This document shows, in pieces, positions 33,101 through 43,555 of a DNA stretch of 64,000 nucleotides. The notes beneath the pieces are model-generated. The model worked only from the letters and a program-made list of their open reading frames with translations, had not been told where the DNA came from and did not search any database. Each line of letters begins with the position of its first letter. Positions within the stretch are counted from its first letter, which is position 1. Source of the stretch: Ditylenchus dipsaci (lineage: Eukaryota; Nematoda; Chromadorea; Rhabditida; Anguinidae); NCBI GenBank assembly GCA_004194705.1, contig SADC01001222.1, positions 163,726-227,725 of the forward strand, in the 5' to 3' direction. The position numbers were made by a program, and so were the translations under genes.

Positions 33101-36100
33101 TGACAGGATACCTTCGTCTATCTGTAGTCTCACAGTTTAGCATTTCTTCTCTATTTGCAGAAAAAGTCACTCAAGCAGCTCGCCCAAAAAGCTAAGAAGA
33201 TCACTGCCAGACAAAAGAGAAAGCGCCGGAAGAGCGATGCAGTGGATCAAAGCGTGGAAATTCTGGAGAGTGAGGAGGAACAGCAAAACAATTCGGACGA
33301 TGAAGATGAGCGGGAGGTCAGTTTCGACGACAGTGATGAAAGTGAGGTTGGTGTGGTATAATTATTCTATTAGTTCATTCGCTTTAAACTCACAGTTTTA
33401 TTCTAGGGGAAGCAGCGTCAAACATCTCGCTCTTTGAAGAAGCAGAAGGAGATTGAAGAGAAGTGCATCGAGTTTATCAATGAAGCTTCTGCTGAAGAGC
33501 TGAAGAGTACTGGCAAGTTCAACGACAAACTGGTCAAATTCCTGCTGGACAAGAGGCCTTTTGAAAGCTTTGGCATTCTAGTGTGTTTGAATAAATCTTA
33601 CTTATTCTCGGTTTGATCTAATTACTTTTCAGCGCTCAATTATTGGCCAAGCACCTAGAGGAGTACCTCAGTTGGAAACTTATTTGGAATATCTGGAGAA
33701 TCGAGGAGTGCTTGACCAAGTTCTAGATGACTGTAAACAGCATGTGAATCAGATCAAAGATGAGTTGACAAAGTTGGAATCTCAAGTTTGTCTTCTAAGC
33801 CTGCCTTGTTGAGTGTGGGTGAGCCATTTTGCGAATTTTATCATTAAATGCGTACCTGTACCGCTTTTAGATTAGAGCTCCATCCATACCAGCAAGTCGG
33901 ACTTCAGTGGCTTATTATGATGAACAAGCTGAGTCTCAATGCTATTCTCGGAGACGAGATGGTTAGTTCTTTAGTGATGCTTTGGATAACCTCATGTTTT
34001 AGGGGCTGGGCAAAACCATTCAAATCATCGCTTTCCTCGCTTGGATGAAGGATCAGCCAAAAATAAAAGGTCCGCACCTAATTGTCGTGCCTTCATCGAC
34101 TATCGAGAATTGGATGAATGAAATGCAAAAGTGGTGTCCCTCTCTCAAAGTGCTCACTTATTATGGATCCATGGAGCAGCGTGGTCTATTGCGTCAAAAA
34201 GCCTCCACGAGAAACGTAAATTTGATTTTTGTGCAATTGTATTTTCAACCATTAGTTCAGGTTGACGTGGTACTGACTACCTACAACATGGTGTGTTCGA
34301 AAGCAGAGGATAGGAGTTTTTTCAAACGGTTCTCGCTGAATTACGTTATTTATGATGAAGGGCACATGCTCAGGTCTTGCAATACACTTCGCTACCAAAA
34401 TTTGATGGTTCGCTTTTACATAATGTTACGTGTGTTTAAAGTTACCCACGCTTCTTTGTTAGCGTATCCAAGGGCAAAGGAAAATCCTGCTGACTGGAAC
34501 TCCGCTCCAGAACAACCTGGTGGAACTGATCTCTCTCCTTTTTTTCACTATGACCAAAATGTTTACCAAGTACTGCAGAGACATCAACATGCTGCTACAG
34601 TAAGCTTTTTTCAGCACTATGCGTAATCTATCAACACTTATTTAGGATGTTCGTTCGTAAAGGGAAGATGTTGGATAACAAGAAGGCTAGTAAATACGGG
34701 AAGGGAGCCAAAGCCAAAGAAGCTGATGATCCAGGGCATACTAATGGGATTGAAGATGGTCCACTGTATGAAAGGCACAAAATTGCACAAGCCAAGAGTA
34801 TTCTTGAGCCTTTCATTCTTCGAAGGCTTAAGTCCAATGTATGGATTTTACGCCTATAGATCAGCTCTAATGTGTGCTGTTTAGGTACTGATGAGCTTGC
34901 CAAGGAAGCATGAAAATATTGTTATGTGTCCGATTTCTGAAACGCAGTATGAGCTGTACAATTATGTGATGGATGATCTTCGAGACCAAAAAGCAGGTGG
35001 TCACGGTGTCAATGTAAGTGTTAAAGCTTAAAGTTAAGGAATTTATTTAACTTGAAATTAAGGAATTTGTTTTAGTTCGTGTCTCTGCTGATGCAAATGC
35101 GTCAGACTGCCAATCACCCATTGCTCTACCGCAAGAACTTTCATGACTCCAAGTTGGTTGAAATGGCCAAGCTTCTGTGTGTTAAGGTCACTTTCTTAAT
35201 ATACACTTGTTTTGATGAATGTTTGTTATTTAGGAGCGCCATTACAGAGATAAAAACCCTGATCACGTGGCTGAAGACCTTGCATATGAAACTGATATTG
35301 TCATCAACTCTTTGTGCAGGAAGTTCAAGTGTATGCAGCCATACCAACTGGATAAAGAGGTTGTGTTAGTGCCTATGGGTTGTCTTGATTACGTATATGT
35401 CCATTTAGCTTTCATTAGACTCAGGCAAGTGCAGTCAACTAGATGCCATGCTGCCAGGGATTATTGAAAAGGTTTGGGTTGATTGGTCTACCTGCAAGTA
35501 TAAATAAAATTTACAGGAAGAAAAGGTGCTGATCTTCAGTCAATTCACAACTCTGCTTGACATTCTTGAGTTATACATGGATTGCCGCGGTTACAAGTTT
35601 TTCCGTCTGGATGGGTCTACCCCTGTCATGGAAAGGTCTTTTATTTTTCCATTATCTATCCATGACATTACGAAAAGAGATTTTAGGCAAGAAATGATCA
35701 ACCAGTTTAACCAGGATCGGAGTATTCCTGTCTTTTTATTATCAACCAAAGCTGGAGGGCTGGGAATCAACTTGACAGCTGCAAACCACATCATCATCCA
35801 TGATATTGACATCAATCCGTAAGTTTTGGTGATTGTCTTAATTCTCTGGTCTAAATTTTATTTTCTAGGTACAATGACAAGCAGGCAGAAGACCGATGTC
35901 ATCGAATGGGCCAAACAAGGGAGGTTCACGTCACCAGGCTGGTTTCCAAAGATACCATTGAAGAGTCCATACTGGCGCTTGCTCAAAAAAAGTTGGAATT
36001 GGAGAAAGATGTGACAACAAGTTCCAGTAGCCAAGCCAATCCTCTGGTAACTTTTCTAGTATGGTATAGTGAAGGTTGTAAGTACTTAATTTTGAGATCT

Positions 36101-36191
36101 TTTAGATGATCAACGACTGGATTCGAAGATGGTGGAAGACATGCTTTCGCAAGCACTGACCAAAACTCCTAAGCCAAAGTTAGATGAATAA
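30131..36191 (+). CDS. SMARCAD1: SMARCAD1/Fun30-type SNF2 chromatin remodeller
   Basis: Nuclear ATP-dependent nucleosome remodeller. About 20 exons: 30131-30251, 31104-31242, 31397-31646, 31696-31860, 33161-33346, 33407-33580, 33633-about 33785, 33871-33961, 34003-34215, 34261-34407, 34463-34599, 34646-34838, 34885-35013, 35076-35186, 35234-35378, 35419-35471, 35517-35635, 35687-35818, 35869-about 36046, 36106-36191; about 970 residues. The amino third is acidic and Ser/Lys-rich; no clear CUE domain is seen. Helicase motifs follow in order: DEMGLGKT (split by an intron after DEM), DEGH (typical of this subfamily), [48 protein letters not shown] and [11 protein letters not shown] with the arginine finger. 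Exon 7/8 and the final junction do not join cleanly, probably because of indels. An acceptor-like CAG ends nine bases before the ATG. Confidence 0.95.
30288..31072. mobile_element. Mutator-like element in SMARCAD1 intron 1
   Basis: 785 bases. Ends are arrays of GGCCAGTTAGCGATG and its inverse, with an exact 9-bp duplication ATATAATTA at 30279-30287 and 31073-31081. Nine-base duplications are typical of Mutator-like elements. The interior has minus-strand frames at 30864-30670 and 30626-30444 that I cannot assign; they may be cargo or decayed coding sequence. Confidence 0.75.
31908..32153. repeat. MITE in SMARCAD1 intron 4 (TACCGTATTTTCCC)
   Basis: Ends TACCGTATTTTCCCTATTAA and TTAATAGAGAAAATACGATA. 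It abuts the next MITE with almost no spacer, sharing the TACCG boundary. Related to 4456-4721. Confidence 0.75.
32152..32401. repeat. MITE in SMARCAD1 intron 4 (TACCGTAATTCCTC), copy 1
   Basis: Ends TACCGTAATTCCTCTAATAA plus a C run and the exact inverse with a G run. The second copy, 58195-58442, is close to identical through the whole 245 bases, which suggests recent movement. Confidence 0.85.
32544..32950. repeat. Foldback in SMARCAD1 intron 4 (pogo-like ends)
   Basis: Left AGCCCTAGATTTAACGAGGA and right CGTTAAATCAAGGGTTGACT are inverted; inner arms CGAAATATCGCAAGGATTC and GAATCCTTGCGATATTTCG are exact inverses. The ends resemble CAGTCAA-CTCGATTTAACG termini of pogo-type MITEs. Confidence 0.7.
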
Positions 36192-36328
36192 CGTTAAGCC
36201 AATATTGTAGTACCATTGTCAATTTATGTCGAAACTATGTCCTTGTTAATTTGTGATATAAGTGTAAACGGCTCTCAAAGGGTATATCTGCCAGTTGCAC
36301 AAACCACCTGTTTGCATATTGACGTCTA

Positions 36329-36334
36329 AATAAA
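36329..36334 (+). promoter_or_regulatory. Poly(A) signal AATAAA for SMARCAD1
   Basis: Canonical hexamer about 140 bases after the stop codon. Confidence 0.7.
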
Positions 36335-36399
36335 TTTGTGGATGATCACGTTGTTGTCTCTTTAATTCTCAAAATATCCATTTGGATAGTTTTGTAATA

Positions 36400-36864
36400 G
36401 GTGTTGTCATCGTGTTGTCACTAGATGGTGTGCAAACGTGGTTAAGTCAGACACAAACACTATATCCTCGCAGTACAGTATCCTCCAACAAATGAAATAG
36501 GGTATAATTGTTGTATCCGTCATCAACTAAAAAACTACTCGCCGTTTCTGATTTGTTTTTTATTATAATTTTTACCCTTACCTGTCTTGAAGTCGAAGGG
36601 TTTTTGAAATGTGGTCTAATTTGAGGGTACGCGACGTTTCGTTGTGAAACCGTTTCGTCACGAGCCGTTTTGTCGCGAGCTGTTTCGTCGTAAGGGACGT
36701 TTCGTCGCAAAAATTATTAGCATAAGGAAACAACGTGATGCTTATGTGTGAATAATTTTACGGGGTTTTAGTCACTTGAGCTGCACATATAAACTATCAA
36801 GACTATTTTTATCAGAATTCTTATTAGAATTTGTATCCACATTTATCACATATACCAACATAAA
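36400..36864. repeat. GTTTCGTC-type short repeat block
   Basis: 36630-36712 repeats CGTTTCGTCGCGAGC-like words five times, reminiscent of one arm of an array-ended element; the matching inverse arm is not in the window. The rest is AT-rich. Confidence 0.45.
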
Positions 36865-37790
36865 CAAGTGGTCGTCCACTTGGATCGAATTTTTTTACGT
36901 TTGTTGGGGTTTAAAACTTGGGCTGGAGTTTAGAATGTGACCTTTTTCTAAAAATGGTCAAAATCAGTTTTTTTAGTTGTGTAACATTGTAAAAAATGCT
37001 CAGCATTCATTTTTATTGTTGGGAAAGCCAATTTTTCAAAAAAAAAAAAATCATGGTTTTTTAGTCAAAATTTGAAAAATTTAAATTGGCGCCTTTTGAA
37101 TTTAAAAGGTAATAAGGGCTGTATTGGGAGGGGAAGGGAATAAAACGGGGCCACTTTTATGGCAGAACATTATAAATTTGAATATCTATATTCTTCGACT
37201 GCCTCACCATGTTTTTCAACTGGGCCGTGGCAAAAAGAGACTCTATACGCATTTTTTGATCAAGAGTACTTCTTGGAATCATGTCTAAGGTAAGTGAGTG
37301 CGCGCATCTCTAACTCTCAAGCCCCCTGCGCCCCCTTCGGGGGCGCAGGGGCTTGGGGGCTTGGAGTTGAGATGCGCACACCACATACCTTAGACACAAA
37401 TCACTCGAAAGTGACTCTGGATGCATGAAAAAGCATGCATACCAGAGTTTATTTATGCGGTAGCCCCAGTATTCAAAACTATGTTCAACATCTTCTTGTT
37501 AGTGGGCCCTGTGTGATCAGTGGCCCCCTTTTATTCCCTTCCCCTCCAATACAGCCCTTATTCCCTTTTAAATTCAAAAGGCGCCAATTTAAATTTTTCA
37601 AATTTTGACTAAAAAACCATGATTTTTTTTTTGAAAAATTGGCTTTCCCAACAATAAAAATGAATGCTGAGCATTTTTACAATGTTACACAACTAAAAAA
37701 ACTGATTTTGACCATTTTTAGAAAAAGGTCACATTCTAAACTTTAGCCAAAACTTGTTTTCTGGACTAACTCGTTCATGCACAGCGAAAT
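36865..37790. repeat. Long foldback with core module (copy in 37020-37740)
   Basis: Outer arms pair around AATGCTCAGCATTCATTTTT and its complement (37000 and 37670); inner arms are the same GGCGCCTTTTGAA arm as at 24555. The GC-rich hairpin at 37321-37352 has a CCCC-TTCG-GGGG tip. A solitary family A terminal hairpin (CAAGTGGTCGTCCACTTGG) lies at 36868-36888. Confidence 0.85.
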
Positions 37791-37935
37791 AAATACTAGT
37801 ACATAAGTACTAGTTTAAGAGTAGTTTAGGAGTAGCCAAGTACTCATGTCGTATACATTAAGTACTAGTTGCAGCCCCTAGGTAACCCCTCAACTACTAC
37901 TTAAATAGTACTTGCCAACCCCTTAGCTTGGCTTG
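37791..37935. repeat. AGTAGTACTTAAGTACT-rich repeat
   Basis: Short words of AGTACT and ACTAGT in inverted runs; related blocks at 43200-43260 and 60090-60245. Confidence 0.5.
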
Positions 37936-38115
37936 AGGTTAGTATCGAAAGTTTGACTTATGAGCCTATCTTTCCAGTGGACAGTGACATCTCACAAGGG
38001 AGGGATCGTGACTGCGACAGTCACCAGCTCGATGGAATTTTGTTCTGCGTATTCTTATATAACGTGAATTTAGCTCCCCTGCTCTGAAAGCCAACAAAAA
38101 GGAGAGCGATGATCA

Positions 38116-38334
38116 ATGGCCAACGGATCAGTAAGAAGAACCATAATATGGGTGTCGAGGTGTTTTCAGAATTTTACTACCTTTTGTCACTACTTTTTGT
38201 CACCTTCCGAGCTGGAAAGTCAGACTTATCAGGAATTTGGACATGCTCTACAAGAATATACAAAAAAGAATTTCCGTAGAAGCTTCTCCAGCTCACGGTC
38301 AGGATTTTTTTTCTTGTCAGAAGCAATTGCATAG
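38116..38334 (+). CDS. Weak coding candidate, unknown
   Basis: A 72-codon frame, with SELESQTYQEFGHALQEYTK and a Ser/Arg-rich tail, between a TTTTCAG and a TTGTCAG acceptor-like motif. Codon content is more protein-like than the surrounding repeats. No homology is recognised and no partner exon is convincing. It could be a remnant or chance. Confidence 0.25.
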   Translation: MANGSVRRTIIWVSRCFQNFTTFCHYFLSPSELESQTYQEFGHALQEYTKKNFRRSFSSSRSGFFFLSEAIA

Positions 38335-38496
38335 ATTGATCTTTTCATAATATACAAACCAGAGTGCTCATGTCTTCTTGATTTACATCGACATATTTAG
38401 CTCGTCTTGGCGACCCTTTTTTACAGAGAACATTTTATTTCGAATTTGGAGAAGGTGAAAAGTCTTTCATTTCGTTCCCATTTGAAATGAGACTTA

Positions 38497-38760
38497 TTGG
38501 CGTGGGCATGCCCCTTTAAAGGGGCATGCCCACGCTAATAAGAGGTGGTGCCCGGGAATTTGAATTTTTTCCTAATCATTGAACTTATGTACGGATTTTT
38601 CAACTTGGTTTCTAACAAAACCATACTTAAAATTAGATTCTAGGCCTTGTTTTGTTAGAAACCAAGTTGTAAAATCCGCAGGCAAGTTCAATGATTAGGA
38701 AAATTTTTTGAATTTCGGGCACCACCTATTATTAGCGTGGACATGCCCCTTTGAGTAGTA
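38497..38760. repeat. Perfect palindrome plus foldback with GGGGCATGCCCACG ends
   Basis: 38499-38534 is a perfect palindrome (GGGCATGCCCCTTT meeting its own complement). Its right half is also the left end of a foldback to 38755, whose inner arms carry AACTTGGTTTCTAACAAAAC and its complement. The same terminal sequence stands alone at 54325-54345. Confidence 0.8.
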
Positions 38761-38817
38761 CTTGAACATTAAAAGGGCCCGAATTTTTTCAGCTTTAAAC
38801 AATTTCGTAGGACGCAA

Positions 38818-40290
38818 AACGGGCAGCCGACGATTGCGCCATTTCAAATTGCGCCAATTCAGATCGCGCCACATTCAAATTGCGCCAATGCAGATCGCGC
38901 CGCTGCAAATTGCGCCACTGCAAATTACGCCAAAATCGAATTGCGCCACTGCACATTGCGCCATTACAACCCTGAAAATTTTTAGTCATTTTACTGTAAT
39001 TGGTCATTGAAGGACATGAAAACAGTCAGCCCTAATAGTAGAAGGGAACAAATTCGTTGAGATCAGATTGAAAAAAGGGCTAGGGGAAACTTGCCAAAAA
39101 CGAAATTTGCCAAACGTATGTTTTGCCAGAACGAAATTTGCCAAAACGAAATTTGCCAAAACGAAATTAGCCAAAACGAAATTTGCCAAATCGAAATGCG
39201 CCAAAACGAAATATGCCGAAACGAAATTTGGCCAACGAACCAACAGGGGGGACCAAGGCAGTTTTTACGTTTTTTTTCAAAATTTTCGAAATTGTGTCCT
39301 AACCACCTAAAACCACCCCAAACCAGCGAAAATCATCCAAAATCACCCAAAACCACCCAGAACACCAAAACCACCAGAAATCATTCGAAACTTCACCAAA
39401 CAAAAATTTAAATTTAAAAATTTAATTTAAATTTTTAGTCTGAACCAACCAAACCAAGTGGTCGTCGACTTGGATCAAATTTTTTTTTACGTTTTTGGGT
39501 TCCAAAACCTATTTTCTGGACTAATTCGTGCACGCTGAACATGGTTTGACAGTGGTAAAATCACGTTTTATGAAGAAATTTTTGAGTTTTGGGGAATAAT
39601 TGATTTTGGTAAAATCAATTATTTGCCAAAACTCAAAAAATAACTGAGAAAACGGCGTTTTGCCACTGTCAAACCATGTTCAGCGTGCAGGAATTAGTCT
39701 AGAAAACTGGTTTTAGAACCCAAAAACGTAAAAAAATTTTTGATCCAAGTGGACGACCACTTGGTTTGGTTGGTTCAGACTAAAAATTCAAATTCCCGCA
39801 AAATTTTTGTTTAGTGTAGTTTTGGATGGTTTCGGGTGTTTGAGGTGTTTTTGGTTGCTCAGTGTGATTTTGGGTGGTTTTTGCTGTTTTAGTTGGTTTT
39901 GGTTGTTTGGGGTGGTTTAGGTAGTTAGGACACAGTTTCGAAAATTTCGAAAAAACTTAAAAACTGCCTTGGTCCCCCTGTTGATTCGCTGGCCAAATTT
40001 CGTTTCGGCAAATTTCGTTTTGGCATATTTCGTTTTGGCGCATTTCGATTTGGCAAATTTCGTTTTGGCAAATTTCGTTTTGGCAAATTTCGTATTTGGC
40101 AAATTTCGTTTTTGGCAAGTTTCCCCTAGCCGAAAAAAGTGTATGCCTAACTTTGATTAGAGTATATAGTGGCGCAATTTGATTTTGGCGCAATTTGCAG
40201 TGGCGCAATCTGCATTGGCGCAATTTGAATGTGGCGCAATCTGAATTGGCGCAATTTGAAATGGCGCAATCGTCGGCTGCCCGCAAACAC
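38818..40290. repeat. 1.4-kb layered palindrome
   Basis: Symmetric about 39610. Going inward on both sides: an array of AAATTGCGCC (38835-38965; inverse 40165-40270), an array of CCAAAACGAAATTTG (39095-39235; inverse 40000-40115), an ACCACCTAAAACC-rich arm, and at the centre a family A foldback (39455-39775) with CCAAGTGG...CCACTTGG hairpin ends. Flanks GCAAAAC and GCAAACA are similar but not an exact duplication. Frames in the arrays (KFAKTKFAKTK type) are artefacts of the repeat. Confidence 0.85.
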
Positions 40291-40299
40291 CCTTTGCAG

Positions 40300-41210
40300 C
40301 GCTCGAATTTTTTTTACTGCTTTTTTACTCGTAAATGAATGATTTATTCGAAAAAAATTGCAAAAAGTGATAATTAAAATTTATCAACTCGGCGGTATTC
40401 GCCTCACATTCGCCTCACCACTCAACGCACTACCTCTAAACCATCATGTCTCTTCTACGAAGTGGATAAGATTATCGGCTATATACCATAAACTCCCTAA
40501 TCCCGCTTTACGCTTTCATTATCCCCTACTGTCTCACTTGCCATACACTATAAGATTTTTCATGATCAAATCACCTTTTTGCCTAATTTGCCGAAATTCA
40601 TGAGAAAAATGATGAAAAATTATATCTAGAGCAGCATAGTCATAAGGGTTGCTGATATCAGAACTTTGTAAATTATTTAAAAAAGCTAAATGGCCGCTAC
40701 AATCTTTTTGAAATATTCCCAGCCATAATCTTTTTTCATTGAATAATAAATGTTATCAAAACTTTGTGAATAAATATTTAGACTAAAAACCCAAACATTT
40801 AAATTGATTAAAAAAATACTCGGTTCATTTTCATTGTATTTTTTAAAATTATTCCACTTTGAGGTCGCGTATCCCAGTTAAGAGCAGATATGCCATATAG
40901 CTGGTTATTTCATTTGATTAAATGAAGACAGCATCGAGAAAATAAATGTTATCAAAAATCTCGAGATCGACCCAAAAAGTTCCCGGTTTTCAGAAGGGTT
41001 AAAATATTATTGGACCAGCACCATAATTAGAGAGTTTACGGTAGTATATTTGACATTGATCAATTTTGTATTATAGGGTCTTCGATTTTAGTTACGCATG
41101 TAAAAAGATCAGTAGTTAATTGACCAAAGATATTTAACATTGATAGATACCGTATTTCCTCTGAAAAGGTGGCATGCCGCCTTATTTTTTAAAAAGAAAA
41201 AGAAGAAATA
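40300..41210. other. AT-rich stretch, no gene recognised
   Basis: A short plus-strand frame at 40358-40603 has no conserved motif. 41150-41220 carries a TACCGTATTTCCTCTGAAAA block related to the MITE ends at 4456 and 32152. Confidence 0.4.
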
Positions 41211-41214
41211 CGGT

Positions 41215-41450
41215 ATGTGGGCCACATAATGTGGCAATTTTTTTCGGGCAAACCTTTTTCTTGCCGTAAAAATACTTTTTTTTTTGCCGCAGGTTTGCTT
41301 TTTTTGCCGCAAAAAGACTTTTTTCTGCCGTAAAAACACTTTTTGTTGCCGCCAAATCACTTTTTCTGCCGCAAGTTTACTTTTTTTTTGCCGTGAATAA
41401 ATTTTCCGCAAATTCACTTTTTTTTTGCCGCAAAAAGGTTGCAGTGACGA
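41215..41450. repeat. TTTTTTGCCGCAAA array, left part
   Basis: About nine irregular units of 20-25 bases. The array resumes in the same orientation at 42505-42620, so the foldback between them was inserted into one continuous array. Confidence 0.75.
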
Positions 41451-41464
41451 ATCCCACGTAAGTG

Positions 41465-42500
41465 TGTGCGCGCATCTCTAACTCTCAAGCCTCCTGTGGT
41501 TCGAAATTTTTTTGGCTTGAGTTCAGAATCCCACCCCCCCCCCCACCCTTCACGGGGACTGATCAGGTGGAGGAGATAACTTCATATTCGTGTTTCTCGA
41601 CCCCGATTTCATGAGAAAGCCGGCTGTTGAGAAAATTTTTTTTTCAAACCACAGGGGGTATCATGGTTTTTTAGTCAAAATTTGAAAAATTTAAATTGGC
41701 GCCTTTTGAATTTAAAAGGGAATAAGGGCTGTATTGGGAGGAAGGGAATAAAAGGGGGCCACTGATCACACAGGGCCACTAACAAGAAGATGTTGAACAT
41801 AGTTTTGAATACCGGGGCCTACCGCATAAATAACTTCTGGTATGCATGCTTTTCATGCATCCAGAGTCACTTTCGAGTGATTTGTGTCTAAGTTATGTGG
41901 GTGTGCGCATCTCAACTCCAAGCCCCCAAGCCCCCTGCGCCCCCGAAGGGGGCGCAGAGGGCTTGAGAGTTAGAGATGCGCGCACACACTTACCTTAGAC
42001 ATGATTCCGAGAAGTACTCTTGACCATAAAATGCATATAGAGTCTTTTTTTGCCACGGCCCAGTTGAAAAACATGGTGAGGCAGTCGAAGAATATAGATA
42101 TTCAAATTTATGATGTTCTGCCATAAAAGTGGCCCCCTTTTATTCCCTTCCCCTCCCATACAGCCCTTATTCCCTTTTAAATTCAAAAGGCGCCAATTTA
42201 AATTTTTCAAATTTTGACTAAAAAACCATGATACCACCCTGTGGTTCGAAAAATTTTTTTTTCTCAGAACCAAAAAAACAGCCGGCTTTCTTATGAAATC
42301 GGGGTCAAGAAACACGAATATGAAGTTATCTCCTTCACCTGATCAGTCCCCGTGGGGGGGATTCTGAACTGCAACCTTTTTTTTTCTCAGAACCAAAAAA
42401 ACGCGCGGCTTTCTCATGAAATCGGGGTCGAGAAACACGAATATGAAGTTATCTCCTTCACCTGATCAGTCCCCGTGGGGGGGGGATTCTGAACTCAAGC
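41465..42500. repeat. Long foldback with core module, inserted in an array
   Basis: Inner arms as at 24555; core at 41790-42060 with the GC-rich hairpin at 41931-41962. The outer arms share CTGATCAGTCCCCGTGGGGG and ATGAAATCGGGGTCGAGAAA. The right outer arm is present twice in tandem (42245-42360 and 42375-42495). Confidence 0.85.
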
Positions 42501-42504
42501 ATGC

Positions 42505-42620
42505 AAAATACTTTTTATTGCCGCTAATTTACTTTTTTCTGCCGCAAATTTTTTTTTCGCCAATTTACTTTTTTTGCCGCAAATTTACTTTTTCCTGCCG
42601 CATATTCACGTTTTTATACC
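42505..42620. repeat. TTTTTTGCCGCAAA array, right part
   Basis: Five to six units continuing the array at 41215-41450. Confidence 0.7.
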
Positions 42621-42789
42621 GCATCTTTTTTGAGCTATTTCACCGCTAATTTACGCTAATTGGTTCGCAAAATCGATGTTTCCATTATAACGCCATTAAA
42701 ATAGCACTATTTTGGACAGGATACCATGGTTTTTCACTACTTCTGCTTAAATCCAAAATATTTTAGTTCTAGAGGTAGTACTCTATCAC

Positions 42790-42948
42790 TACAGTCGAAC
42801 CTAGATAAGCCGCACCCCTAGGGACCGACCTTAGGGTGCCGGTTTATCGGGGTGTCGTTTTCCTTAAAGTCTCGAGTACCTGGCCAAATCAAGTGTCGAC
42901 AGGAAGCCGGTTTATCAAGGGGTGCCGGTCTATCGAGGTTTGACTGTA
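42790..42948. repeat. Tc1/pogo-like MITE (CAGTCGAACCTAGATAAG)
   Basis: TA-flanked, with ends CAGTCGAACCTAGATAAGCC and the inverse TATCGAGGTTTGACTG. Internal GGTGCCGGTTTATC units recur in both orientations. Confidence 0.8.
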
Positions 42949-43555
42949 TGATACCTGGTGGTTTCTGATCCAACTTGATGCCTACTGTTCCTTTAAAAAC
43001 TATTTGAAAAACTACCTGAGAAACCGCAGCTTTTAATCTTAAAATAAATTATATTTGAAATTCGTGCCTAAAAAAGATTTGCCGAAGTTTATTTTGCCCA
43101 AATGAGGGTGCCCAAATGAGCATTAACCGTGCACTCACCCTGGATCAGCTATTTTTAACATCTATAATATGTTAAATTTTTTCAATTTTTTAATATCTTC
43201 AACTACTTAGGCTGCTACTTAGGTTACTACTTAGCTACTACTTAACTACTTAGGTTGATATTTCATTTCAAAACAACAGGAAGACAAGGCAAGAAAAATT
43301 TGATGTTTGGGGGAGATCCCAACAAGAACATTACATGCGAGATTATTTATGGGTAAGCAGGAATTGGATAATAAATTCAGAGAAATACTCATTCCGATAG
43401 TTTTTTCTTTGGAATTTGTGCGCCACCCCAACAAAGGTGTACAGATGATGAATTGTTCACGAGATACAATACATGATCAAAAACGATATTTATGGTTGGA
43501 AAAACGACAACAGTGATAAAAGTATAATAAAGAATGTGAACTTCAGCACAAATTT
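42949..43555. other. Intergenic, no gene recognised
   Basis: 43200-43260 carries the CTACTTAGG-type repeat words. 43300-43510 is open in a plus-strand frame (MGEIPTRTLHARLF start) but lacks family or splice support. Confidence 0.4.

Noticed and set aside
36447..36710. Minus-strand frame with DETARDKTARDE repeats
   Set aside because: It is a translation of the GTTTCGTCGCGAGC repeat block.
39068..39411. Open frames with repeated FAKTKFAKTK or NEICQNEICQ
   Set aside because: They are translations of the CCAAAACGAAATTTG array; the opposite strand and the inverse array at 39917-40286 give equivalent frames.
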